Positions 49,635 to 58,203 of a DNA stretch of 64,000 nt are shown here, one piece after another. This stretch comes from Nonomuraea guangzhouensis (lineage in GTDB: Bacteria > Actinomycetota > Actinomycetes > Streptosporangiales > Streptosporangiaceae): assembly GCF_019396345.1 (NCBI RefSeq), contig NZ_JAHKRM010000045.1:1-64000 (forward strand), written 5' to 3'. The position numbers and the translations under genes are program-made. The number at the start of each line of letters is the position of its first letter. The first letter of the stretch is position 1. The notes beneath the pieces are model-generated. The model saw only the letters and a program-made list of their open reading frames with translations, had not been told where the DNA came from and made no database searches.

Positions 49635-51095
49635 ATGGACCGCCGCGACTTCCTCCGCGCCGCCACGCTGGCGCCCATGCTCGGGCTGGTCTCCGCGCCG
49701 CCCGCACTCGCCTCCTTCGCCCCGCCCGCGCTCGCCTCCGCCGCCCCCGACTGGGCCGGACTGCGCCGCCGCCTCACCGGCACGCTGGTACGACCGGCCG
49801 ACGCGGGCTACGACGCGGCCAGGCGCCTGTTCAATCCCGCCTTCGACGGCATCAGGCCGGGCGGCGTCGCCTACTGCGCGAGCCCGGCCGACGTCTCCGC
49901 GTGCCTGTCCTTCGTCCGCTCGAACCGCCTCCCCGTCACCGCCCGCTCGGGCGGCCACTCCTACGCGGGCTGGTCCACCGGCACCGGCCTGGTGATCGAC
50001 GTCTCACGGATGAAGTCCGTCACCTACGCGGGCGGCCGGGCCACGGTCGGCGCCGGGGCCAAGCTGGTCGACGTCTACGACAAGCTGGGCCGCCATGGCG
50101 TGAGCATCCCCGCCGGTTCGTGCCCCACGGTCGGGGTGAGCGGCCTGGCGCTGGGCGGCGGGATCGGCGTGGTCTCCAGGAAGTACGGCCTGACCTGCGA
50201 CACCCTCGAATCCGTCCAGATCGTCACGGCCGACGGCCGCCTCCTGACCTGCGACGCCAACCAGCACCCGGACCTCTACTGGGCGTGCCGGGGCGGTGGC
50301 GGCGGCAACTTCGGCGTGGCGGTGTCCTTCACCTTCCGCACCCACAAGACCAGCGGCATCACGGTCTTCTTCCTGCACTGGCCGTGGCGCAAGGCCGGGG
50401 CGGCGGTCAAGGCCTGGCAGTCCTGGGCGCCCACCGCGCCGGACGAGCTCTGGTCCACCCTGCACCTGTCGAACGACAACGGGCTGGACGTGCAGATCGG
50501 CGGCACCTACCTGGGCGGGAAGGCGGCGCTCGACCGCCTCCTGGCGCCGCTCGTGGCCGCGATCGGCACCCCCTCCTCCCGCTACGCCACCGCGACGTCC
50601 TACCAGCACGCCATGATGGTCATGGCGGGGTGCTCGTCGCTCTCGGTCGCGCAGTGCCATCTACCAGGTCAGACCGCAGCCGGCCGGCTCAGCAGGGACA
50701 CCTTCGCGGCCAAGTCGCACCTGGCCTACCGGAAGCTGTCGGCGGACGGGATCAGGGCGCTGGCGGCCGGCGTGGCCCGGGCGGGCCGGCACACCGTGCA
50801 GCTGGACGCGCTGGGCGGCGCGGTCGCCCGGGTCCGCCCGGAGGCCACCGCCTTCCCGCACCGGGCGGCGCTGTTCGGCGTCCAGTACTACTCCAAGGGC
50901 ACCGGCCGGACCTGGCTCCGCGGCATCCACGCCGACATGCGGCCGCATCTGGGCGATCACGCGTACGTGAACTACATCGACCCGGACCTGACCGACTGGC
51001 GCAGCGCCTACTACGGCGCCAACGCGCCGCGCCTGGCCGCCGTGAAGGCCGCCTACGATCCCAGCCGGATCTTTCACCTGCCCCAGGGTGTCTAA
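49635..51095 (+). CDS. Tat-exported berberine-bridge-type FAD oxidase
   Basis: This 486-residue secreted flavoprotein has a twin-arginine signal (DRRDFLRAA, hydrophobic to about 35). The FAD-binding PCMH fold follows, with RSGGHSYAG (His for 8-alpha linkage, near 96) and AGSCPTVGVSG (Cys for the 6-S linkage, near 157), so FAD is bicovalently bound as in berberine-bridge enzymes and carbohydrate oxidases. The C-terminal BBE segment (NYIDPDL...YGANAPRLAAVKAAYDPSRIF) is intact. ATG 49635 follows a GGGAG site; the longer in-phase open frame upstream lies within the preceding gene. The substrate may be a sugar or an aromatic natural product. Confidence 0.9.
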   Translation: MDRRDFLRAATLAPMLGLVSAPPALASFAPPALASAAPDWAGLRRRLTGTLVRPADAGYDAARRLFNPAFDGIRPGGVAYCASPADVSACLSFVRSNRLPVTARSGGHSYAGWSTGTGLVIDVSRMKSVTYAGGRATVGAGAKLVDVYDKLGRHGVSIPAGSCPTVGVSGLALGGGIGVVSRKYGLTCDTLESVQIVTADGRLLTCDANQHPDLYWACRGGGGGNFGVAVSFTFRTHKTSGITVFFLHWPWRKAGAAVKAWQSWAPTAPDELWSTLHLSNDNGLDVQIGGTYLGGKAALDRLLAPLVAAIGTPSSRYATATSYQHAMMVMAGCSSLSVAQCHLPGQTAAGRLSRDTFAAKSHLAYRKLSADGIRALAAGVARAGRHTVQLDALGGAVARVRPEATAFPHRAALFGVQYYSKGTGRTWLRGIHADMRPHLGDHAYVNYIDPDLTDWRSAYYGANAPRLAAVKAAYDPSRIFHLPQGV

Positions 51096-51137
51096 ATCGG
51101 TCGCCTGACCGGTGCGTGACCTGGGAAGATCTACAAC

Positions 51138-51767
51138 ATGCGCAATTGGCCGCTCTTCGAGCTCTCCATCACCACCCCGCGGCTCGAACTCCGCATGCCG
51201 TCGCTCGCGGATCTCGACGAGCTCGGCGATCGGGCGGCCGAGGGCGTACACGAGCCGGGATACATGCCGTTCCTGTTCCCGTGGTCCGACGCCGAGCCGC
51301 AGGAGCGGGCCAGGGCCACGGTCCGCTATCACTTCCGCACCTGGGCCGAGTTCAGCCGGGAGAAGTGGACGCTGGAGTTCGCGGTGGTCTCCGACGGACA
51401 GGTGGTCGGCGTGCAGGCGCTGACGGCTTCCGACTTCCTGGTCACGCGGGAGGCCGGCTCGGGCTCGTGGCTCGGCAAACGCTTCCAGGGCAGGGGCATC
51501 GGCAGGGAGATGCGCGCGGCCGTGCTCCACCTGGCCTTCGAGGGCCTGGGCGCGGAGTACGCGACGACGGAGGCGTTCCATGACAACCACGCCTCGCTCG
51601 CGGTGACGCGCCGGCTCGGCTACCACGAGGACGGCATCACCCTGCACAACCGGAAGGGCGAGGTGGCTACGTGCCGCCGCTTCCGCCTGCCGCGGGAGGA
51701 CTGGAAGCCCATGGACGGCATCGAGATCCACAACCTGGAGCCCTGCCTGCCGCTCTTCGGGCTCTAA
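51138..51767 (+). CDS. GNAT family acetyltransferase, RimJ/RimL-like
   Basis: This 209-residue acetyl-CoA-dependent N-acetyltransferase opens LSITTPRLELRMPSLADLDEL. The acetyl-CoA loop is GKRFQGRGIGREMRAAVLHLAF near 117-138, and the C-terminal SLAVTRRLGYHEDG motif follows. Such proteins acetylate protein N-termini, amino acids or antibiotics; the substrate cannot be read here. A GGAAG site lies 8 bases before ATG. It is convergent with the AraC-type gene, the stop codons overlapping by 4 bases. Confidence 0.88.
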   Translation: MRNWPLFELSITTPRLELRMPSLADLDELGDRAAEGVHEPGYMPFLFPWSDAEPQERARATVRYHFRTWAEFSREKWTLEFAVVSDGQVVGVQALTASDFLVTREAGSGSWLGKRFQGRGIGREMRAAVLHLAFEGLGAEYATTEAFHDNHASLAVTRRLGYHEDGITLHNRKGEVATCRRFRLPREDWKPMDGIEIHNLEPCLPLFGL

Positions 51768-52723
51768 TGCGCTTCCGCCACGCCGGCCCGCTCGGGCTGG
51801 GGGCAGACCTGGCGGCGATACCTGCCAGGTGGGGTGCCGTACTCACGCTTGAAGGCGTTGGCGAAGGCGAACTCAGAGGTGTAGCCGACGCGCGAGGAGA
51901 TCTCGCTCAGCGAGTCCTCGGACTCGCGTAGCAGGCGGGCCGCCCGGGCCAGGCGCCACCACGTGAGGTAGGTGAGCGGCGGCTGGCCGATCAGCGTGGT
52001 GAAGCGGCGGGAGAAGGCCGCGCGGGAGAGCCCGGCTTCGCCGCCGAGCTCCTGGACCGTCCAGGGATGCGCGGGATCGCGGTGGATGGCGTTGAGCGCC
52101 GCGCCGATCGCCGGATCGGCGAGGGCGACGGCCCAGCCGCCGGTCTGGCAGTGCTGGGGCTCGGTGTCGAGCCAGGCGCGCAGGATGTACAGCAGCAGCA
52201 TGTCGAGCAGCGAGGAGACGACGGTGTCGGCGCCGAGGCGCGGATCGGCGATCTCGCTGCCGAGCAGGTCGACGGCCGCGCGGAGCTCGCGGTGCTTGCC
52301 GAGCCGGGCGGGCAGGTGGACCATCTCCGGCAGGTCGCGCAGGAGCGGGTGGGCCCGCTCCGGGTCGAGCCGGTAGCCGCCGCAGAGCAGGACCGTGGCC
52401 GCGCCTGGCCCCGCGCTGGACGCCGAGGCGAACAGTCCCGCCTCCAGCTGGGGGTCGCAGTCAGGCTCGGTCACCGGGGTGGCCGGGCTGTCGGCCATCG
52501 CGTAGCCGTGACCGTGCGGGAAGAAGAGCACGTCGCCGACGCTCAGCTGGACGGGGTCGCCCTCCGGCGGGAGGAGCCACGGGGAGCCCTGGAGGATCAC
52601 CTGGAACCCCGCCGAGCCCGGCGCCGACGGGAACCGCTGCCCCCAGGGAGCATGCCACTCGATGCGCGCCGAGCGCGGCCGTCCGGTGCGTACGATCGCT
52701 ATCACATCGCTGAGCACGTCCAT
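51764..52723 (-). CDS. AraC family regulator with cupin-type N-terminal domain
   Basis: This 319-residue transcription factor has an N-terminal cupin-like ligand domain (about 15-180; GDVLFFPHGHGYAMAD) and two C-terminal helix-turn-helix units (about 215-310), ending in the AraC signature SEISSRVGYTSEFAFANAFKREYGTPPGRYR. TAGACT ends 6 bases before ATG and there is no ribosome binding site, so it is probably leaderless. It is divergent from the quinone-oxidoreductase/FMN-reductase pair at 52814, its likely target; AraC proteins of this subtype often control adjacent oxidoreductases. Confidence 0.92.
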   Translation of the reverse strand: MDVLSDVIAIVRTGRPRSARIEWHAPWGQRFPSAPGSAGFQVILQGSPWLLPPEGDPVQLSVGDVLFFPHGHGYAMADSPATPVTEPDCDPQLEAGLFASASSAGPGAATVLLCGGYRLDPERAHPLLRDLPEMVHLPARLGKHRELRAAVDLLGSEIADPRLGADTVVSSLLDMLLLYILRAWLDTEPQHCQTGGWAVALADPAIGAALNAIHRDPAHPWTVQELGGEAGLSRAAFSRRFTTLIGQPPLTYLTWWRLARAARLLRESEDSLSEISSRVGYTSEFAFANAFKREYGTPPGRYRRQVCPQPERAGVAEAH

Positions 52724-52813
52724 GGTCGAAGTCTACCCTGTGAGACGCTCGCGTAGAAAACGCAGACACAGAAGCATTGGCCATCTCGCCGTCGGCTCCT
52801 ACGGTTGTTCCAC

Positions 52814-53725
52814 ATGAGCGCAGCAACGATGTCCGCCGCCCGGATCCACGAGTACGGCGACGCCTCCGTGATCCGCTACGACCGGATCCCCCGGCCGTCG
52901 CCGGGACCAGGGGAGGTGCTGGTCCGGGTGGCCGCCACCTCGTTCAACCCGTCCGAGGTGGGGCTGCGGGCCGGGTTCCTGCGTGATCTGCTCCCCGTCA
53001 CCCTTCCGTACACGCTGGGTCTGGATCTCTCCGGCACGGTCGTCGAGGTGGGCGAGGGGGTGCGGGGGCCCGCCGTCGGCGACCGGGTCATCGGCCTCGT
53101 GGAGGGGGCGGCGGCCGAGTACACGGTGGCGGCGGCGAGCGCGCTGGCCAGGGCGCCGGAGCGGCTCCCGCTGGCGGACGCCGCCGCCATCCCGGTCGCC
53201 GGGCTCACCGCCTGGCAGGCGATCCACGAGCACGCTCGCATCGAGCCGGGGCAGCGGGTGCTGATCAACGGGGCGGGCGGTGGGGTGGGGCTGTTCGCCG
53301 TGCAGCTGGCCAAGCTGGCGGGTGCGACCGTGACGGCCACGGCGAGTCCACGCAGCGCGGCGGCGGTGCGACGCTACGGCGCCGACGAGGTCGTCGACTA
53401 CACCACGACCCCGCTGCCCGGCGGCATGGACGTGGTGCTCAACCTGGCGGCCATCGGCGCGGAGCAGGCGACGGCCCTGGCCACCTTGGGCAAGGTGATC
53501 GTCACCATCGCCACCCCGATCGAGTCGCCCCGGGCCACTCACTTCGTGGCCCGCAACGACCCGGCGCAGCTGGCCCGGCTGGTGGCGCTCATCGACAAGG
53601 GGGAGCTCGTGATCGAGATCACGGAGTCCCACCCGCTGACCGGCCTCGACGGCGTGCATCGCCGGGCCGAGGCCGGTCAGACACACGGAAAAATCACCAT
53701 AAATCTGGATGAAGAGGTTAAGTAA
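52814..53725 (+). CDS. zinc-independent MDR family quinone oxidoreductase
   Basis: This 303-residue NADPH-dependent reductase is of the quinone oxidoreductase type. The GroES-like N-terminal half has AATSFNPSEVGLRAG; the Rossmann motif is VLINGAGGGVGLFAVQLAKL near 155-174. The catalytic zinc ligands of alcohol dehydrogenases are absent, as in QOR. ATG 52814 or 52829 is likely the start; an in-frame TTG exists at 52805. The stop overlaps the FMN reductase start (TAATG), and the pair is divergent from an AraC-type gene. It probably reduces quinones or enones. Confidence 0.88.
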   Translation: MSAATMSAARIHEYGDASVIRYDRIPRPSPGPGEVLVRVAATSFNPSEVGLRAGFLRDLLPVTLPYTLGLDLSGTVVEVGEGVRGPAVGDRVIGLVEGAAAEYTVAAASALARAPERLPLADAAAIPVAGLTAWQAIHEHARIEPGQRVLINGAGGGVGLFAVQLAKLAGATVTATASPRSAAAVRRYGADEVVDYTTTPLPGGMDVVLNLAAIGAEQATALATLGKVIVTIATPIESPRATHFVARNDPAQLARLVALIDKGELVIEITESHPLTGLDGVHRRAEAGQTHGKITINLDEEVK

Positions 53726-54288
53726 TGATCAGGATTGGCATCATCGTCGGCAGCACCCGGCCGGGCCGCAACGCGGAGGCCGTCGCCGAATGGGTGCGCG
53801 ATCTGGCCGTCAAGCGGGGCGACGCCGAGTTCGAGCTGGTGGACCTGCGGGACTTCCCCCTGCCGCACCTGGACGAGGCGTTCCCCGCGGCCTATGGCCA
53901 GTACGAACACCCCCACACCCGCGCCTGGTCGGAGCGCGTCGCCTCGTTCGACGGCTACGTGTTCGTAACCCCGGAGTACAACAGCTCCACCTCGGGCGTG
54001 CTGAAGAACGCGATCGACTTCCTCTTCGCCGAGTGGGCGGACAAGGCGGCCGGCTTCGTCAGCTACGGCGTCGACGGCGGCGCCCGCGCGGTCGAGCACC
54101 TGCGGCAGGTGCTCGGCCGGGTCAAGGTCGCCGACGTGTCGGCCCAGGTCGCGCTCTCGCTCCACACGGACTTCGAGGCGTTCACCGACTTCAAGCCGGC
54201 GGCGCACCGCGAGGAGGCGGTCACCACGATGCTGGACCAGGTCGTCTCCTGGGCCGGGGCCCTGCGTCCACTCAGGGCCGTGGCTTGA
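53725..54288 (+). CDS. NADPH-dependent FMN reductase family protein
   Basis: This 187-residue flavodoxin-like protein has an FMN phosphate loop GSTRPGRNAEAVAEW (near 9-23) and the isoalloxazine-binding motif TPEYNSSTSGVLKNAIDF (near 82-99). It reduces quinones, azo compounds or FMN and may work with the quinone oxidoreductase translated just before it. The gene converges on the acetoacetyl-CoA synthetase gene, 8 bases away. Confidence 0.92.
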   Translation: MIRIGIIVGSTRPGRNAEAVAEWVRDLAVKRGDAEFELVDLRDFPLPHLDEAFPAAYGQYEHPHTRAWSERVASFDGYVFVTPEYNSSTSGVLKNAIDFLFAEWADKAAGFVSYGVDGGARAVEHLRQVLGRVKVADVSAQVALSLHTDFEAFTDFKPAAHREEAVTTMLDQVVSWAGALRPLRAVA

Positions 54289-54296
54289 AACGGTGG

Positions 54297-56258
54297 TCAG
54301 GGCTTGAAGTGGCGCAGCACCTCGGGGTTGGCCATGGCGTCGGGGTTGGCCGCCTCCTCGACCGGGGTGCCGAGGAGGATCTTGCGGACCGGCACCTCGA
54401 GCTTCTTGCCCGACAGGGTGCGCGGGATGCCGGGCACCGCGTGGATCTCGTTGGGCACGTGCCGGGGTGACAGCTCCTGCCGCAGGGCCGTACGCAGGGC
54501 ATCGACCAGGGCGTCCGACAGCGTGGCGCCCTCCGCCAGCGTGAGGTAGAGCAGCAGCCGCCCCTCCTGCCCGAGCTGGCCGGTGTCGATCACCAGGCTG
54601 TCGGCGATCTCCTCGAACCGCTCGACGACCCGGTAGAACTCGCTGGTGCCCATCCGGACGCCGCCCCGGTTCAGGGTCGAGTCGGAGCGGCCGTAGATGA
54701 CGCAGCTCCCGTCCTCGTTCAGCTTGATCCAGTCGCCGTGCCGCCACACGCCCGGGTAGACGTCGAAGTAGCTCTCGCGGTACCGCTCGCCGTCGGGGTC
54801 GTTCCAGAACATGACCGGCATCGACGGCATCGGCTGCGTGAGCACGAGCTCGCCCACCTCCCCCACGACCGGCTCGCCCAGGGGGTTGAACGACTCCACC
54901 CGCGCCCCCAGCGACCGGCAGGGGATGATGCCCGCCCTGCTCGGATGCAGCATGGTCGCGCCGACGAACCCCGTGCACACGTCGGTGCCGCCGGAGAACG
55001 ACCCGAGCGGGATCCCCGGCAACTGCTCGGCCACCCAGGCGAACCCCTCGGGCGGCAGCGGCGACCCGGTCGAACCGATGCCACGCAGCGCCTCCAGCCC
55101 CTCAGGGACGATCCCGGCCTTCAGCGAGGCCATGATGTACGGCGCGCCGACCCCGAAGTAGGTCACCCCTTCCGAGGCGGCGATCCGCCAGAGCACGGCG
55201 GGTGAGGGATAGGTGGCCGAGCCGTCGTACAGCACCGGGGTGGCGCCCACCAGCAGGGCGCCGATGAGGTAGTTCCACATCATCCAGCCCGTGGTGGTGT
55301 ACCAGAAGAACACATCCCCCTCACCGAGATCCTGGTGGAAGGAGAGCGACTTGAGGTGTTCGAGTATCACTCCCCCGTGCCCGTGCACGATGGGCTTGGG
55401 CAGCCCTGTCGTGCCGCTGGAGTAGAGGATCCACAGCGGGTGGTCGAACGGCACCCGCTCGAACTCCAGCGGCGCCTCCTCCGCGCGCAGCCCCTCCCAG
55501 CCGATCACCTCGCCGTGCGGCACGGAGTCGGTGTGCGCGGCGCCGGGCTCGGCCCGCTGCGGCGGCTGCCCCTCCTCCGCCGCCGCGAGGTAGGGGATCC
55601 AGACGGTCGCGCGGAGCGAGGGCAGCTCGGCGGCGATCTCGTTGACGGCCGCCGACCGGTCGTAGCTCTTGCCGTTGTAGTGGTAGCCGTCGACCGCGAT
55701 CAGCACCTTGGGCTCGATCTGCTTGAACCGGTCGACGACGCTCGGCACGCCGAAGTCCGGGGAGCCGGCCGACCAGATCGCGCCGAGGGAGGCGGTGGCC
55801 AGGAAGGCGATCAGGGCCTGCGGGATGTTCGGCAGGTAGCCCGCCACCCGGTCGCCGCGCCGGACGCCGAGGCGTACCAGGCCGGCCCGGACGCGGGCGA
55901 CCTCCTCGCGCAGCTCGGCGTGGGTCAGCTCCTGGCGGGCGCCGTCCTCCGAGACGAAGACGGCCGCGACGCCGTCACGTTCGCGGAGCGCGTTCTCCGC
56001 GTAATTGACCGAGCTTCCGGTGAACCATTCGGCGCCGGGCATCGTCCCAGTCATGACGGGCCCGTCACCACGTTCGCCGATGACCCCGAAATAGTCCCAG
56101 ATCGACGTCCAGAACTCCGCCGGACTGTCGACCGACCAGCGCCACACCTCCTCGTACCCCGACCCGGCCCGGCCCAGCCACTCGAGGTAGCGAGTCAGCT
56201 TGGCGCGCGCGACGACGTCCTCGGTCGGTTCCCAGAGAAGCGTGCCTTCAGCAACCAT
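54297..56258 (-). CDS. acetoacetyl-CoA synthetase
   Basis: This 653-residue AMP-forming ligase activates acetoacetate, and possibly similar keto or branched acids, to the CoA thioester. It has the ACAS N-terminal domain, the P-loop LYSSGTTGLPKPIVHGHGG near 278, FWYTTTGWMMWNYL near 320, the adenine motif near GIGSTGSPLPPEGF, the hinge IYGRSDSTLNRGGVRMGTSEFY near 540, and the catalytic Lys in RTLSGKKLEVPVRKIL near 625. All are characteristic of AacS. ATG 56258 has an AGGA site 8 bases upstream. It is monocistronic and probably serves ketone-body or PHB-derived carbon use. Confidence 0.93.
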   Translation of the reverse strand: MVAEGTLLWEPTEDVVARAKLTRYLEWLGRAGSGYEEVWRWSVDSPAEFWTSIWDYFGVIGERGDGPVMTGTMPGAEWFTGSSVNYAENALRERDGVAAVFVSEDGARQELTHAELREEVARVRAGLVRLGVRRGDRVAGYLPNIPQALIAFLATASLGAIWSAGSPDFGVPSVVDRFKQIEPKVLIAVDGYHYNGKSYDRSAAVNEIAAELPSLRATVWIPYLAAAEEGQPPQRAEPGAAHTDSVPHGEVIGWEGLRAEEAPLEFERVPFDHPLWILYSSGTTGLPKPIVHGHGGVILEHLKSLSFHQDLGEGDVFFWYTTTGWMMWNYLIGALLVGATPVLYDGSATYPSPAVLWRIAASEGVTYFGVGAPYIMASLKAGIVPEGLEALRGIGSTGSPLPPEGFAWVAEQLPGIPLGSFSGGTDVCTGFVGATMLHPSRAGIIPCRSLGARVESFNPLGEPVVGEVGELVLTQPMPSMPVMFWNDPDGERYRESYFDVYPGVWRHGDWIKLNEDGSCVIYGRSDSTLNRGGVRMGTSEFYRVVERFEEIADSLVIDTGQLGQEGRLLLYLTLAEGATLSDALVDALRTALRQELSPRHVPNEIHAVPGIPRTLSGKKLEVPVRKILLGTPVEEAANPDAMANPEVLRHFKP

Positions 56259-56316
56259 GTGCACCATCCTGTCGGCCGGTAGGCGGAAAGTCATACCCAG
56301 GACGCCACATAAGTTG

Positions 56317-57174
56317 CTACCGACGTAGGTGGTCCACCGCCATACGCGCGGCCGTGCCGATCACCGCGTCGGCCCGTGGCTGGTTGAGCGCGGTGCTGAT
56401 CGAGCGGGTGAAGACCGCCACCGCGTACTGGCCGCCGTCGGGATACTCGACCACGCCGGCCTCGTTGCGGAGCGTCGGGAGCGTCCCGGTCTTGCCGCCG
56501 ACCTCCACGTCGTCGTACGGGAAGCCGGAGGCCAGCCGGTGCGGCCAGACCTGGAGGTTCAGGACGCCGCGCATCCAGGCGCACGACTCGGGCGAGGCCG
56601 CCTCATCCCGCCAGATCAGCCCGAACAGCGCGGCCATCTCGCGCGGCGTGCTGCTGTTGGTCCGTGCCGGGTCGAGCACCCGCAGGCGCTTGATGTCCGC
56701 CGGATCGAGGAATGGCCAGCCGTGGCCGCTGTCCTCGGCCATGCTCTCCGTGATCTCCCGGCAGCTCTGCCGCACCCGCGTGCCGTGCAGCCCGAACCCG
56801 GCCAGCATCGCGTTGACCGCCTCACGCCCGACCCTGGCCAGGAGCGCGTCGGCGGCGGTGTTGTCGCTCAGCGCGATCATCAGGTAGGCCAGGTCGCGCA
56901 GCGAGATCGTGACGTCGTCCAGCATCGCGGACAGGCCCGTGGGCCCGGCCACCCGGTCGGCGGCCCCCACGGTCACCCGGCTCGCCGGATCGACCAGCCC
57001 GGCGTCGGCCTGACGGCAGAACTCCACCATCAGCGGCACCTTGAAGATCGAGGCGATCGACACCGGCTCGTCGGAGCCGAGCCCGATCTCCCGGCCCGAG
57101 CGCAGGTCGGCCGCGTGCAGCCACCCGGTCGCACCCGCCGAACCGAACAGGGCCGCCAGGTCCGGCTCGTTCAT
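56317..57174 (-). CDS. class-A-beta-lactamase-like serine hydrolase without export signal
   Basis: This 285-residue protein keeps the acylating motifs of the class A fold: S-x-x-K in ASIFKVPLM (near 54-57), SDN in ALSDNTAAD (near 108-110) and KTG in VGGKTGTLP (near 234). The omega-loop ExxLN that activates deacylating water in true beta-lactamases is not seen before NSSTPREMAALF. There is no signal peptide, so it would stay in the cytoplasm. It may be a peptidase, an esterase or a beta-lactam-binding sensor. The start overlaps the LysR stop (ATGA), so regulator and enzyme are co-translated. Confidence 0.82.
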   Translation of the reverse strand: MNEPDLAALFGSAGATGWLHAADLRSGREIGLGSDEPVSIASIFKVPLMVEFCRQADAGLVDPASRVTVGAADRVAGPTGLSAMLDDVTISLRDLAYLMIALSDNTAADALLARVGREAVNAMLAGFGLHGTRVRQSCREITESMAEDSGHGWPFLDPADIKRLRVLDPARTNSSTPREMAALFGLIWRDEAASPESCAWMRGVLNLQVWPHRLASGFPYDDVEVGGKTGTLPTLRNEAGVVEYPDGGQYAVAVFTRSISTALNQPRADAVIGTAARMAVDHLRR

Positions 57175-58088
57175 GCCAGCATCCCCGGCCTGCGGCTGAT
57201 GTGCCGCACGGGCGCCGCCGCCTCGTCCGTCATCCCGGCGCTCTCTTTCAGCGTTCGTACGGCCACCGCCGAGAAACCGGTGACCGCGTCCGTCTCGATC
57301 CGCCAGGCCGTGGAGACCCGGGAACTGATCGGCGAGCCTAGCAGCGGGCGCCAGGCGAGCCCAGGCAGGTCCACCCTGGCCCCGAACGCCACCGCCACCC
57401 CGGCCAGCACCAGGCCGAGCCCGGCTCCCTGGTGCACCTGTGCGGGCACGTAGCCGTGGTGGCGGCACTCCGCCAGCGTCACCGCGTGCAGCCCCGGCTC
57501 CCCCTCCTTGGGCGGCAGCAGCAGCTCACGGCCCGCCAGGTCGGCCAGGTGCAGTTCCCCCGACTGGGCCAGCGGGTCCCCCTCGGCCAGCAGCACGCCG
57601 TGCGGCTGCACCAGCACCTGCCCGAAGGTCAGTCCCGGCGCGCTGATCGGGTGGCGCACGATGCCGACGTCGATGGCGCCCTCGGTCAGCGCGGCCACCT
57701 GGTCGGCCGTCCAGATCTCCGCGGGCGCGAGCCGTACGTCCGGGTTGCTCGCGCGGAAGCCGGCCACCAGGGCGGCGATCACCGCGGCGGCCAGGTCGGG
57801 CGGGACGCCGAGCTTGAGCACCGTGCCCGCGCCGTGGCGGACGAGCTCGCGCAGCCGGTCGGCCCTGGCGACGATCTCGCGGGCCTCGCCGACCAGCAGG
57901 TGGCCCGCCTCGGTCAGCCGGACCTGACGGGCGGAGCGGTCGAAGAGCCGCACGCCGAGCTCCTCCTCCAGGCGCTTGATCCGCTGGCTGAGCGGCGGCT
58001 GGGCCATGCCGAGCCGGATCGCGGCATTGCCGAAGTGGAGTTCCTCCGCCACCACGGTGAAGTAACGCAGATGCCGGACAAGGTCCAT
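57171..58088 (-). CDS. LysR family regulator
   Basis: This 305-residue regulator has an N-terminal winged helix (1-60; RYFTVVAEELHFGNAAIRLGMAQPPLSQRIKRLEEELG) and a C-terminal periplasmic-binding-like effector domain (90-300). ATG 58088 is chosen over an upstream in-frame start because LysR proteins begin at this point. The 115-base gap to the divergent penicillin-binding protein gene contains the AT-rich inverted elements expected of a LysR site. The arrangement of a LysR factor with a beta-lactamase-like gene and a PBP recalls AmpR/AmpC control, which suggests a response to cell-wall fragments or beta-lactams. Confidence 0.92.
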   Translation of the reverse strand: MDLVRHLRYFTVVAEELHFGNAAIRLGMAQPPLSQRIKRLEEELGVRLFDRSARQVRLTEAGHLLVGEAREIVARADRLRELVRHGAGTVLKLGVPPDLAAAVIAALVAGFRASNPDVRLAPAEIWTADQVAALTEGAIDVGIVRHPISAPGLTFGQVLVQPHGVLLAEGDPLAQSGELHLADLAGRELLLPPKEGEPGLHAVTLAECRHHGYVPAQVHQGAGLGLVLAGVAVAFGARVDLPGLAWRPLLGSPISSRVSTAWRIETDAVTGFSAVAVRTLKESAGMTDEAAAPVRHISRRPGMLA

Positions 58089-58203
58089 GACCAGCAACTA
58101 TATCCGACTTTATATCTTTATATCGTCCATATCGGTATTGGACAGCACGCGGCGGGCTCTGGTCTGCTCTGGCGGCATGGGGCCGCAAATGGGGACAAAT
58201 TTC
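58089..58203. promoter_or_regulatory. divergent promoter region with AT-rich LysR-site candidate
   Basis: 58095-58140 is exceptionally AT-rich for this genome, with repeated ATAT(C) units (TATATCC, TTATATC, TTATATCG, CATATCGG) at about 8-12-base spacing, allowing T-N11-A type half sites. It separates the LysR gene from the PBP gene and probably carries the promoters of both. Confidence 0.5.
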